Positions 33,087 to 46,947 of a stretch of DNA of 59,646 bases are shown in pieces (the stretch's first letter is position 1; every line of letters begins with the position of its first letter). The translations under genes were made by a program, and so were the position numbers. The notes below the pieces were generated by a model. The model was given only the letters and a program-made list of their open reading frames with translations, ran no database searches and was not told the DNA's origin. The stretch is from Globisporangium splendens (lineage: Eukaryota > Oomycota > Peronosporomycetes > Pythiales > Pythiaceae), in the NCBI GenBank assembly GCA_006386115.1, contig VFIW01000022.1, positions 600,307-659,952 on the forward strand. The letters are read 5' to 3'.

Positions 33087-33478
33087 TCAGTCGTTGAGGC
33101 AGCGCTCTTCCTCCAGACTGTCGAAGCTGCGCTCGGGCGGTCCCAAGTGCCCAAACAGCTCCTTCTCCTTTCGCTCGTAGACCACAACGAACACTTTGAC
33201 GACGATCGCGACCACCACCACAGCCACGAAGCCTAAACACAGGAGGAATAGAGGGCATGAGGTTAAGGAGATACGCATGGCGCACACATTCACTAGCGTA
33301 TTCGCGCACATATGGAAAGCAGGTGGAAGCCGTGCGCATCGCTGTCGCCCGCGTGGCGCCGCACACCTCCGCCCATATTGGCTTCTTTCTGTGACTCGGA
33401 TCGCTGAGCTGAAGAGACGCAATAAACCAATAAAAGCGAAAACCAAAAAATGCACACAAAATACCATAATTTCGTCAT
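33087..33478 (-). CDS. Small single-pass membrane protein with signal peptide
   Basis: Two exons, 33478-33367 and 33232-33087, joined by a GTGTGC...TTTAG intron, give 85 residues. An N-terminal signal-like segment (KLWYFVCIFWFSLLLVYCVSS) precedes a short polar lumenal or extracellular stretch. A Val/Ala/Ile-rich membrane helix follows, then a charged cytoplasmic tail ending SLEEERCLND. The split places the helix start exactly at the exon junction, and the phase fits. No family recognised. It is tail-to-tail with the GH31 relic. Confidence 0.55.
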
Positions 33479-33968
33479 AATAGTGGACAATTCGAATAAT
33501 TATGTAACATATTCATAAACCATCCAAAGATTCCATTTATAGACACAACTCAACAAGTCTCCCAAATCTCTTTGATTTGATGTGTCCAGATGTCTCGTTA
33601 ATTTGATATATCAAACATCAGATGGCTCTATATTTTTATGGGCACTGATGACCGTACCCATCAAACACCGGTACAGAAGCAATTTGAAAGTCCACTGATC
33701 GCACTCCACCTCGCGACATACTTTGGAATATCGTGTGCGACGCACACTCTGTGGTCGTCAATCCTGCATCGAAAGCAGCCACCTGCCGTCCGACTCACTT
33801 GGATGGTGAACATTCTTGCAAGCCTCAGTCGGCTCTACCAAGCGCATCCAGAGCTTTTCCAAGTCCGCAAACTCCAACTCAGTCACAGTGGCTCTGTATG
33901 TTATAGCATCCAATTGATTGGGATTAGTTCGACTGTTCGCATCTTCTCTTCACAGTGAATGTGATTTT

Positions 33969-36170
<2,202 letters not shown>

Positions 36171-36524
36171 TCAAGCTCACTCTGGTTCTGAATGGCGTCA
36201 AGGTGCCTGGACTCACACGCTAAGAACAGCAATGGAGAAATGGCAGCAAGAAGCACTAAAAGGCAGTGAAACGAAGACAGACGCGATGGGAGCTCATTCG
36301 CGTTCGAAATAGATCCATGGAGGAAGAAAGCGTGAGGCTTTAAGTATCAAGTATCGGTTGTCGTTTCAGTTTCTGCTGGTGGGTTCAAAAATACACAAAA
36401 TGGAGAGATCTGAAGGAGAAAGACCAGCCTGAGCCCATTGCCGTCTGCTGCTTTGGTCGTGACTTCGCACGTGCGCGCAACGCGAGCTGCTTGGTACACA
36501 AGACGTCATACATAACGCATCAGA

Positions 36525-37858
36525 ATGGCCAGAGATGCGATGAGCGGAATCTCGAGGTCGTCAAAGACGGTGACAGCTCCAGTGGTCCAACTGAAGCCTA
36601 GTAGCCATGGTGCTGCCACGAAGCTTGCCAAAGTGACCGAGCATCTGGAGGAGGATGCAAAAGAAATGGAAGACCGCCTGATCCAGCTCAAGATCAGTAT
36701 GCTCGAGGAGAAAAAGAAGCGAGAGCGCGAGCTCCCGCTCAAGCACGGCGGCAGCAGGTGGCGCAGCGCACGCGAAGACCGCGGAAGCGTAAGCAAGTAC
36801 GCGCAGGACATTCAGAACAGAGCAGATGCCGGCACCACAAAGAAGTCGAGCAAATGGAAGCAGACTAAGTTAGTGGGAGATAGCGAAAGCGCAAATGCCA
36901 GAACAATGGAGAAGAAAATGAAGAATGGCGAAAGTCGAGCAGTGGCCGAAGAAGCACCAATGATCTTGACGACGGCCACAGTTTTGAAGTGGACGACAAG
37001 GCAGGTACTCGAGTGGCTCACAGCGATTGGTTTCGAAGAGTTTCAGTCGTGCTTTGAATATCACCAGATCACGGGTGCGACGCTGCTGGAGCTCACGCTG
37101 GACGAGTTGACCCAGATCGGTGTCCACAAACTCTCGGCGCGGAATGCACTTGTGGCTCAAATCGACAGGATCCGAGACACAAACCGAGCAGCGCAGGAAC
37201 ACGCGGCAAGTTTCCAGAAGCAACCTGTCGAGATCATTGACCCAAAACTACGCGATATGAACCCGGAAGTGCCATCACCCAATTCGAGAGGAGGTATTCA
37301 CTGGTCCCAAGTGAAGCCACTCTCGGAGACAACAGTCGCAATGGGGAATGGCGAAGTGCCTGTGAACCTCGCTGACGGAGACTTTGACGAAGACGCGAGC
37401 CACGCATCGTTCATGAAGGCGCTGTTGGACTGGCGCGCAAGCGACACACAACAACTTGAAGCAAAGACTGGTGGGGACGATGGGCTGTGGGTGAACCCAA
37501 TGATGAGTTTCATCCAAGAAGACGAAGAAGAAACAGAGACCAGAGGAGGAGCTCTGCTCGAGGGGTCGTATGACGAAGCGAAGAGCAAGAAGCGTTCCGC
37601 CGGGCGGTGGAGGCGTGGCGCAACGGTGGATCAACGGAGCAGAACGTTCGTGGTACCGAGGAGTCAGCACGAACCGTCGAGCAAACGGAGCAAGGCTGCA
37701 TGCCGAACCAGCGGAAAAGCTGCTGGCAATGCTACCGCATCATGAACGTGGACTCTTTGCTCGTGGACGGCCAGACCAGGAAACCCTTTTGCAGTTTAGA
37801 TTGCCAGTCAGTGTACCACCAAGAGTATTCGCGTTTTTACCAAAATAAACCAGAATGA
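36525..37858 (+). CDS. SAM-domain protein with C-terminal Cys zinc-binding segment (one frame break)
   Basis: The frame from 36525 has a charged coiled-coil N-terminus and a SAM domain (WTTRQVLEWLTAIGFEEF ... LDELTQIGVHKLSARNAL) at about residues 155-220. A variable linker follows. Near 37565-37590 the good coding sequence moves to another frame, where an AFRRAVEAWRNGG helix and a Cys-rich C-terminus (CWQCYRIM ... CSLDCQSVYHQEY) continue to a stop at 37858. The four cysteines could bind zinc in the manner of MYND or FCS fingers. SAM domains usually mediate protein-protein contacts. The break is a single-base shift. I cannot tell decay from a sequence error. Confidence 0.65.
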
Positions 37859-37904
37859 GCAAGTAGTATCCAAGCAATCTTATCACCCGAACTTGGCTTT
37901 TCGT

Positions 37905-39776
37905 CTAGGACGAGTGGTGCGATCCAAAAGCTTGCTGGCCCTTGTCTTTTGTCTTCTTGCTGGTGCTTGTGCATATGAGCACGGACGAGATCCGCTTCAC
38001 CGTCGCGCGGTCCATGACATCGAAATCAGTCTCTTCGTGCTCTGTATGAGAGAAATTGGAAATATTAGCTTTCTTCTTGTGAACAACAACGAGCAACATA
38101 TAATGAGAACGCACCGTTGTCTTCCACCTTTGCGGGCGGCTCTTGGTTGATACCAGGCACGTAGTAGGGCTCTTTGCGCTTGGGCGGGATTCGAATGTTG
38201 AACGGCGATGTGAAGCTCTCCGGCGAGAAAACCACTTCTTTGCTCTTGCTGCTCGGCGAAGCGACTTCCGAGTGACTGGCATTATTGTCCTCATCGGAGT
38301 CGCGTTCGTCGGTAGCCGGATCGGGTTCTTCAGTCAGCTCGGGATGACCTCTTCTGGGTTAACTCTTTCTCCGTGCATGCCAAAGCCGATGCGAAGGAAA
38401 GCCTCGCGGAATTCGTCCTCCTGCTCCTCGTCCAATGCTGTTGGAGCAATCGCACTCTTCCGGTGTCTTGCATTCGTCGGCGATCCTGTACACAACACAA
38501 CCACTTTAGTTAGCCAAACTCAATTTCAACAGAAAGAAGAAAGACGGTAGCGTACCGCTGCGCAAACTGTGCGGTGCTCCGGACGTTGCGCTCCCTAGAG
38601 CCTTCAGTGCGGATCTGGAGATGCTGAGCTCGTTGCTAGTGGACCCAACCGCTGACTGAGCCGCTTTTGCCTCGATCGTCATAACCTACAACCAGGTTCT
38701 CCGTCTCAGCACAAGCGTAAACTGTTTGCACCCTTGCATACACTTTCGTACCTGCTCGTTGTAGTATTTTTCGAATTTGGCTTTCTCACGTGCCCACTTT
38801 TGTCGCATGGCGACTTCGCGGTTGTACTTGCGCAGGTTGGCGGCGATCTCCTCTTTTTGCTGCGCGAGTCGAGACTGCACTTGACTCACGGCCTCGGCTG
38901 CTGCGATCTCTTTCTTATGGAGCTCTTGCGTTTCCTGGCTGATGGCGTACTGCACCTTGAGCTCATTGGTTTCTTGAGAAACCTCTATCTGCTCATTCTT
39001 AATGTACAAACCACGTAGAAGTAGACGTACAGCCCAAGATCGTGAAGCCAAACAGATACTCAAGGATAACAGCAACGAACAGCATCACCTTACCAGCAAG
39101 CGCTTTCGGATGTGCTCGAGCACCAGCACCCTTCGGTGCACTTGGTGGGTTTCGCTCGCGCGCTTCTCCAGTTTGGCCACCAGTTCGTTGATATTCGAGT
39201 GTTTTGAGTACAGCGGACGTCGTGAGATCGATGCAATCGGCTGCAGACGCCCTGGCTCCTCGACAATGTACGCGCCATCTGCAAAGCCCAGCTCGCTCGA
39301 ATCATCGCCTTTGGAGAAGCGCGATGCGCGCACCAAAGATAGCGCCGCGGGGTCCTCCGTCTGGTTGTTTAATAATGAAAACGGGGCTGGAAATGCAGTC
39401 CGAGCGCCTCGCTCTCCTTGATCAGGTCCTGCAGAGTCAGCTTGGTCTTCTCGACTTCCTCGCGCTTTTTCGCGAGCGCGAAGCGCAGTTTGTCGCTCTC
39501 GGACCGCTTCTGCTCGACCACCTTGCGCACCTTGTGCTCGAGGTCGCGGATCAGCTCCTCGCTCGACGCGCCGACTTTGCCCGCACTGGAGGGTGGCAAC
39601 GCGCCGCTGGACCGCGCGGCCACCACAGCCGCCGAGACCGTCACCGCCTGCTGGGATACGTGGCGTGAGGGCGACTGGAGCAGCACCGCGGCGGAGTGTG
39701 GCCACATGGCACCCTGGAGCGGCGGTCGTAGGGGCATCGACTTGCGCAGGCTGCTGCTGCTCGGACGCGTCGCCAT
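37905..39776 (-). pseudogene. Long coiled-coil protein gene with two single-base frame breaks
   Basis: From ATG 39776 the product has a Pro/Ser-rich start and a long coiled coil (EELIRDLEHKVRKVVEQK...). After an apparent 1-nt break at 39377-39386 (a CCCCGTTTTC context on the minus strand) it continues through LYSKHSNINELVAKLEKRA. Introns at about 39097-38999, 38750-38672 and 38567-38494 fit GT-AG rules and phase. A KFEKYYNEQ helix precedes a Ser-rich part, and a second 1-nt break lies in CCC near 38340-38344. The last exon ends at 37905 after an intron near 38110-38045. Such architecture is common in axonemal and centrosomal proteins, but I cannot assign a family. Confidence 0.5.
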
Positions 39777-40282
39777 GGCGCTAATGCCAGTGGGAGGGAA
39801 GGCTGGCAATGCGACCGAATTGCCGCCATCGCTATTTTGAACATTGCGCAACTGCTGTCGCACTCGGCTCGAAGCAGCCAGTCTCTTGTTGAAGTTTCGC
39901 TGCAACTGCACCGAGGCAAAGCAATTGAATCGCAATTCAATTCAATGTGAAAACAGAGTGGACGATTGCAATTAATACAATGCAATGCAATGCAATTAAA
40001 CATCGCAATGCAACGTCACCATGCAACATCGGACTCGTTTTTGGACCCAACGTTGAAGTTGCATCCTCAAAGCATTGTCCTTTCTCAAGTGAATCTTTTT
40101 AGCCAATCATCTATCGCCAATATGTCATTGTGTATTGTGCATTGCATCAATGTATTGTGTATTGCATTGCATTTAACACTGAACTTTCGATCTGACGGCG
40201 AGGGGTCACGCTCATGTCGCTGTTGTAACCCCCCAACAGCAAAACAAGAAAAGATCGGAAGCCACTCTGTCTCTCCCCCGCC

Positions 40283-42733
40283 ATGAGCCACCTCCACGGC
40301 GGCAATGGCGCCGGCCTGCCGCCCAAGATCTCGCCCGCGCCGTCCGCGAATAGCACGACGGCCTTCAAGGCCAGCAGCGCGCGCTCGCAGAGCTCCGTGC
40401 AGCTGCTCGGGTACATCGAGAGCTGCATGCACGTGGACGTCCAGGAGACGACGGACGAAGGCGAGCTGCGCGTCAAGGGCTACGAGACGCTGCTCAACAC
40501 GTCCACGTCCGTGCTCTCGTGCATCCAGGTGATAAATGCTATTTTGAAACTATAGGAAGAAGGCTGCGTATACTCATATATGTGGATGTGTCTGTAGGTG
40601 CTGCGACGCATTATCCGCGAGTACGCGTACGGTCGCATGGGTCGCGAGCTGCAGCACCTCTCGCTGACCGTCGCGTCGTTTGAGCGCGTGCTGTACACTT
40701 TCATCAAGGAGGAGATCGTCATCGCGTCCAAGAAGTACGCCAAGCAGCCGCCGATCGACTTCCGCCACAAGGGAGCGCTCAAGGACATCATCCCGCTCAT
40801 CCCGACCGACGAGCGCTACACGATCCTCTCTGGTGGCGTGGCGTCGCTCTTGCGCCATGCCACGAAATCGCTCAACGAGACGAGACAGGTGCTGGAGGAG
40901 CTGCAGTCGAGCTACGACCCGAACCGCGAGAAGCGCTGGTCGCTGAGCTCGTTTGTGATCCTCTCGGCCGTGTTCTTCCTCTACAAGCGATTCTCGAAGC
41001 GCACATCGTTCAAGGACTTCCTGTGCCAGGTGTTTCCGTCGAGCCAAGCGATCACGTGGGGGATCGGCATCATTGTGTGCATCGACTACTGGAAACGGTT
41101 CATGTACCGGTTCTCGAACCTGCGGCGCATCAAGATCCACCACTCGCGCGTGCTGATGGCGCTTCGGCTGTTCTTGCTTTGCCAGCATGTGCTGCAACGT
41201 GCGCGCCCCATGACGAACGGCTCAGACCACCGATTGCTCATCGACTCGCCCATGGAGTCGGACATTGACGACGATCTCAAGAACGCGACGACACTGCTTG
41301 TGGAGCGTGTGCCGCTCCCGTCCGAGTACTACGACCGCTCGTCGGAGCCACCAGGCTTCACGGCGTTCAAGATTGGCACGAACGTGCTCACGGCCTCGAG
41401 CGCGTTTGCGCACTCTGTGCTGGGCAAGAACAACAAGACGCTGCTGCGGATCTTCGGCCCAGCGCTGTTGGTGATGGCGATCCCATACTACGCGATTCGA
41501 AATGTCACAGCGTCGCGGTACACGACGCGAATCTTGATTGACCACCCTGACGTGGATGTGATCCGCTTGGGCTGGCGGCTCTTTGGCGAATCGAGACTCG
41601 TGAAGTTCATCACGAAGCTGCAAAGCCCGAATATCCCAGTGCTCGAGGAACAATTTGTGCGCTCGGACGGCACTGGCGCGTCCAAAACCCGTGAAAACGA
41701 GTCAGACATTGGCATTTACGTGTTCAGTGCTCGCCCCATGGCGTCGGTGCAAGCTGGCACTTGGACTGGTGCGTGTGCGCCTCTGACGTCTCGAATGATC
41801 GCGTGCGGCTTGCCGACGGCGCGTCCGGTGCTGCTGTACATTCACGGCGGTGGTTTCTTTGGCCGCTTCATTGCAAAGGACATGTACAATTTGACAAACT
41901 GGGCGATCAAACTGGGCGCCGTCATCGTCTACGTTGGTACGCGCTTATTACGAAAACCTACCTATGCATGCTACAAATTCCGTGTAAAGCTAACAATTTG
42001 GGACTTGTTTGTGACAGATTACGGACTGGCACCAGAGACGCAGTACCCGAACTCGCTGAACCAATGCGCTTCTGTCTACAAGTGGATTCTCGATGGCGGT
42101 CTCGGCTTCCGACCAGGCAAAATTGCGCTTTTCGGCGAAAGTGCTGGTGCGTTTTGTTCGTTTGTGTTGGGCATTTGATATGCTTTGGTGATGTCACTCG
42201 CTTACGTGTACGTATACTCTCGACTTGATTTGTATGCAGGCGGCAACATTGCTGCGGCACTGTGCCTCAAATGCATCCAGCAAGACGTCAAGCTGCCAAG
42301 CGGGAATGTGTTTATGTTCCCAGCGCTCAACATGCACTTGTCGCCTTCGCCGTCTCGATTCCTGCACCAGAGTGACCCAGTGCTGCCACGAGGTATCTTG
42401 GAATTGGCTCTGAACTCGTATTACCCACACCACGGCCACTCGAACCAGTACAAGTTCAACATCCACGATCCGCTCGTGTCGCCTGGGCTCGCGGAAGACG
42501 GCCTGCTCACGAGATTCCCGCCAACGTCGCTTGTGGTCGGCGATTTGGATCCGTTGCTCGACGATTCGGTCGACTTTTACACTCGTCTGTCGCACCTGCA
42601 AGTGCCGTCGAGCTTGAAGATCTATCCGGGGCTGTCCCACGGCTTCTTGATCTATGGCGATTTGGTGCCGGAAGCACAGAAGGCGATCGACGAATCCTGC
42701 GATCGGGTGCAAACGTGGTTCCTGTTGCACTAA
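40283..42733 (+). CDS. Hormone-sensitive-lipase-type alpha/beta hydrolase
   Basis: Four exons, 40283-40528, 40598-41936, 42018-42146 and 42240-42733, with consistent phases give 735 residues. The last third is an HSL-family hydrolase: HGGGFF oxyanion motif, DYGLAPE, nucleophile elbow GESAGGN (split by intron 3), Asp in a VVGDLDPLLDD segment, and His in PGLSHGFLI. The first 430 residues are helical, with two hydrophobic segments near residues 205 and 230 that may anchor it to a membrane or lipid droplet. Family members hydrolyse acylglycerols, sterol esters or small esters. The long N-terminal region is unusual and not recognised. No frame errors. Confidence 0.85.
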
Positions 42734-45700
42734 AGACGTAGTTCAATCGGGTGGATTAGACGAGAAGGAAAGTTGCAAGTGTGCTGCCACATTTGTATTC
42801 TTTGCACTTGTCTAATCGACTTGCTTAGACAAGAGGAAGAGAATTGCAAGCGTGCCACACAGTATTCTCCATGCACTGATCTCATCCGATCGGCATGTTT
42901 GGACGAGGGAGAAAGCGTGACAGGTACCACGCACGGGTGTCAACTCAAGAAAGAAAAGTTGTCGCGAGAGAGACAAGCGGACAGTTTGCAGATGTTTTTT
43001 GGTCATGATTATGGTGACAGCCCTCAGGTGTGGCGTAAGTTTCTTCCTGATTATGTCGCTGGAGCAGCCCTATGGATTTGATAAACAACTGGCACCCACC
43101 TGCACGCATTCGACTGAGCTCGTTGAAGTGGAAGAGTCAACTTGACACCAATCCACGGCCAAACTCACATTCCCCTCGGTCAACCGCAAACTCCCCAAGT
43201 CTGAGTCAACAACCTTCGATATAGCACACTTGCCGAACGTCATGCAGAATATTTGCTCATTCTTATTCGATACTGCTGACCTGTGGCCATGTCGCAGTGC
43301 GACGAAGAAGAAAGAGCCAAGTTCAATATTCAAAACAAGGAAAACGACAAGCACACTTATCGAACGGAGTGGTTCCGAGCAAACGATGCTCATAGAAGAT
43401 AATAGAACACGAAAGCCAAGTGCAAACTCAACGGGTCCGACGTACTTGGCGACATGAAAAGCCATGTTCTTTTTTGCAGAAGTTCAGTATGCAAATGCAG
43501 CAACGTGAATTCGTGGTGAGCAGCTCTTTTGATCCGTCGTGTTCCGGATTTGCCTCTGGAGGACCATCTGGTGTCCCGAATTGTTCCAATCAGCACTTCT
43601 CTGTCCGACCTTCGCGTGTCTTCGCGTGTGCAAAACCTAAAGAGTGTACTGGAGGTTTAGGGCTTGAATAAAATGTACCAGCTAGACTCAGTGGAGCACA
43701 ACGACTCTGCCGCAACCTACCCAGCACAGCGAGGTGCTCCCGTTGGGAGAGGTAGAGGATTCTTAGGGTTTCACACTCTTTCAGGGTTGCTTGGTGTTGG
43801 TTCTGGGTGGCAGTATAGACCTTTCCCCAGCAATAAAACGGTGCATTTCAGGTTAATACCTCACTTTTATCCTAATTCTGAGGTGCTGTGCAATTTCCAG
43901 TTCTTTAGTACATTTTTCAGTATTCTCAGTACATTTCCAAGGTTGTCTCCTTTGCGGAAACCCTGCGGACATTACCGTTACACCAATTGACTCGCGCGGA
44001 TGGACCCCTCGGCGCTGTACACACGCAGTTGCTTTTCTCTTCTCCTGACGCTTTAATCTGCTGGTGATGACGGTGAGGAGGCGCAGTGCCGCAGTGTCAT
44101 TCACAGAGAGACACGCGAGAAAAGCAGCAAATCTTCAAGTCGCGCGCCTGGTTGAAGCACCGAACACCATCCGGCTTCATTTTCTTCTCGTGCAGCAGTG
44201 GCGTGCATAATGGGTACAGTAGTCAGAATAGTATGAGAGAGAGAAAGAGAACCGACTTGCGAGACCAACGTGACGGCGCCAATTGCGACAAGAAGAAAAG
44301 GTAAGCGAGTTGGACACCCCGGATGGCGGCAGGACAGCTGGAAAAGGGAAAGCCCATCGCTCTCGTGTGCCTTGCATTTCGATTAAAATTTCACACTAAC
44401 GGCAAGATACAAAAGGAAAAAAGAGCACCCTGACGCTTGACAGGTTGATTATTTCCCTCGTCCATTCCAGGCACAACCTACTTGGACCACTTTGCCTCGG
44501 AAAGGCGGAACGAAGGGTGTTTATGGTCTGCAGCCGTCAACGACACCCAGAACGCAGTGGTGCGGAGAGGAGATGCCTCTGCACGAAGCGGACAGAGATA
44601 CGCGACAGCCAGATCCGTAATCACGCATGGATTCTCTCTCTCCTCGGAGCGTCCTCCTTTGTCGTACGTGCAAATCCTGCCGGAATTTTTCAAAATTGTG
44701 AACCCCCACCAGCATGCTGGGAGCGAGCAAAGATGGAAAAAGCTTGCTCAGGGTGCTGCATGCATTCAACAATCGCATGCCATGCCATAGTTGCAGTCTC
44801 TCAACCAAAGTAGGACAAGGAGAGCGTGATGCTCCGCGCCACATTGTGTATACAAAGTCCAGTCTCCAGATACAGGATATGTACTGTAAAGGTTGATCAG
44901 ACAGTGTTTTTATGTATTTTTTAACGTGAGCGGATTTTTCTAAAACAGAGTTGTCCAAAGCACGTTCGCTCCAGAATCGCACGGTGACAAACGGCTTATC
45001 CGCTGAGAAGCACGCAAAAGACAATTGAATTGCTTGCGCGCTGCCGTTTACAGTACATAATCGTTGTGAATAGCTGTCCCGCGTCAGTCAGCACATCCCA
45101 AAATTAAGCATAGGTGGAAGGCGCAAACATTGCTCTTTGGCTTTCTCAGCAACTGACTTAGCCTCTCACTAATTGACCGAAAGCGACTGGAGCAAATGGA
45201 GCAAAATGAGTCGGCACCACCCACCATAACACGGTATATATTGGCGTCATCTCTCTCGCCAGTTGCTCCAGCACGCATGAAACCCATAATGACACATGAT
45301 GACTCGATGAATAGTCCAAGTAGATTCGGTGGGATCACGCCATGTAAACCGAAGAGTGCTACAGTTTAGTTGAGAGGAGAGAACTTTATGTTTACAATGG
45401 ACATGATGACGCCTCCTCACCGGTGCAGGAGGGTGTTAACAATGGAGAAATGAGCTGCCGCGAAACCTTCGGACTTCACGTATTCGTTGAGTTTTAGCGT
45501 CTAGAGTAGGGACAATGAGCCTCTGTTGGACGCGCTTTCTCTTCTGCTAGCACTGTGGAGGGCAGTGCTATGATGACGGTATCACGTTTGGCCCCCGTCT
45601 CTGGCCGCGTCGACACGGAAATGTGAATGGAGTTTGCACCCTGCCAGCGCCCGATTATGCTCACAGCAATGAACAGTCTCGTGCGTGTTACGTCAGCCTC

Positions 45701-46947
45701 TGGTTTGCATTTCCTCCCGATCCTCGCGCTTGCTCTCGCCCCATTTATTTGCACACGACCGACGCTGTGTTGGACACTCGCTCGCATCGCTTTCTGGTCC
45801 ATTTCTCCGCCAATAATCCGATTACAGCCGAATGGATGCAGCAGCATGTCTCGCGCCTAATAGCGTCCATTCCATGGCTTCGCGCTCGCTCATGGGAAAG
45901 CCCAGGACCCTGCAGCCGACTTGGCGTTAGCACGCTTTCTGCGCTGCCAGGGCAGAGATGCCGTCTGCATCAGAATTCTAAGCACAATGACAAAGAAAAC
46001 AAATGATAGGGAGTGTGCGTAAAAACGGAGAAGAAGGTGCCATCCAACATGGCATTCAGCGTCCACTTTTGTTTCCCCCTTTAAAGTGCATAGAGAGATC
46101 AGGACACAACGTTTTTGGTGGTGGGACCCTTAAGAATGCCGCTAAAATTCGTGGTTTTCATAACAATCACTCCTTTTTAGTGCCAAAATGGACTGGTATG
46201 GAACTAATTATTAGGTATCACCTCATATTTAACCCAGAGATGAAAATTTGGGTGACTGCGACAGCGGCCCTCCTTTTATCGCATATCGATTAACCGAGGC
46301 CGCATGCGCGCGCTTCGTGCGTGTTCACGCGCCGCCACCTCATCATATGAAGCCACGTCGTGGCTGGTTTCTGCCACTCGCTCTGGTGCCGAGCTTTCTT
46401 TGAAGATGGGGAAAATGGAGCGAAATCGTGATTGCCTCCGGTTTACAAGTACGATAATTTGCAGACCGATTGCTGTCGACTGGGCAAGCGTCCGACCATG
46501 TGGTGGCTGTGCAGGCAAGGGACACAAGCACACAAGGACGTCAGGTGGCGCGAAGGGGTCCATTTGTTCTCTTCATTTTTCAATCTCTCCGTCTCCGTCA
46601 AGTTCCTCCGTCGCTGTTGAGCTTTTATTCCAACCGCGACGGTAAAGAGCCCCCCCCCCCCCAAGTTTGTCTGGTGCCCATTGCTGATACCGCCGCTTTC
46701 AGGACTTGGTCTCCCGTGTCTCGCAACACAGAAAGATCCGATCCTACCCAGGTATCCGCACACCCACCCACCCAATTCTGTGGTCCGTCCCTCTCCTCAC
46801 GGTACCCTCCCACTATCGGTACGTACGGGAGACCTCGGATTCCTTATTTATTTTGAAATAACACCGAAGCTACGACACTCACGACGCCCCACGCTTGATA
46901 CTGAAGCAGCGCGTATCCCTGGCACAGATATCAACACAGTACTCGCG
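42734..46947. other. Non-coding interval
   Basis: About 4.2 kb with only short, compositionally unremarkable frames and no recognisable domain, tRNA or LTR. It contains a run of about 13 C at 46650-46663 and isolated TTTAGGG-like words near 43650-43770 that do not form an array. A candidate oomycete initiator near 46572 is listed separately. Confidence 0.6.
46572..46590 (+). promoter_or_regulatory. Candidate oomycete Inr-FPR core promoter
   Basis: TTCATTTTTCAATCTCTCC closely follows the published oomycete initiator plus flanking promoter region (TCATTYYNCAWTTT). It lies about 360 bp before the ATG at 46948, rather far, so a long leader or a 5' UTR intron would be needed. Confidence 0.35.

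Noticed and set aside
43650..43780. Internal telomeric repeat (TTTAGGG)
   Set aside because: Only isolated GGTTTAGGG and TTAGGGTTT words occur, with no tandem run.
45084..46010. Possible small genes in the 42.7-46.9 kb gap
   Set aside because: Frames are short, lack domains and plausible splice partners, and show no coding-like codon bias.
46650..46663. Poly-C run as a regulatory element
   Set aside because: A lone homopolymer with no structured context; its length may also be unreliable.
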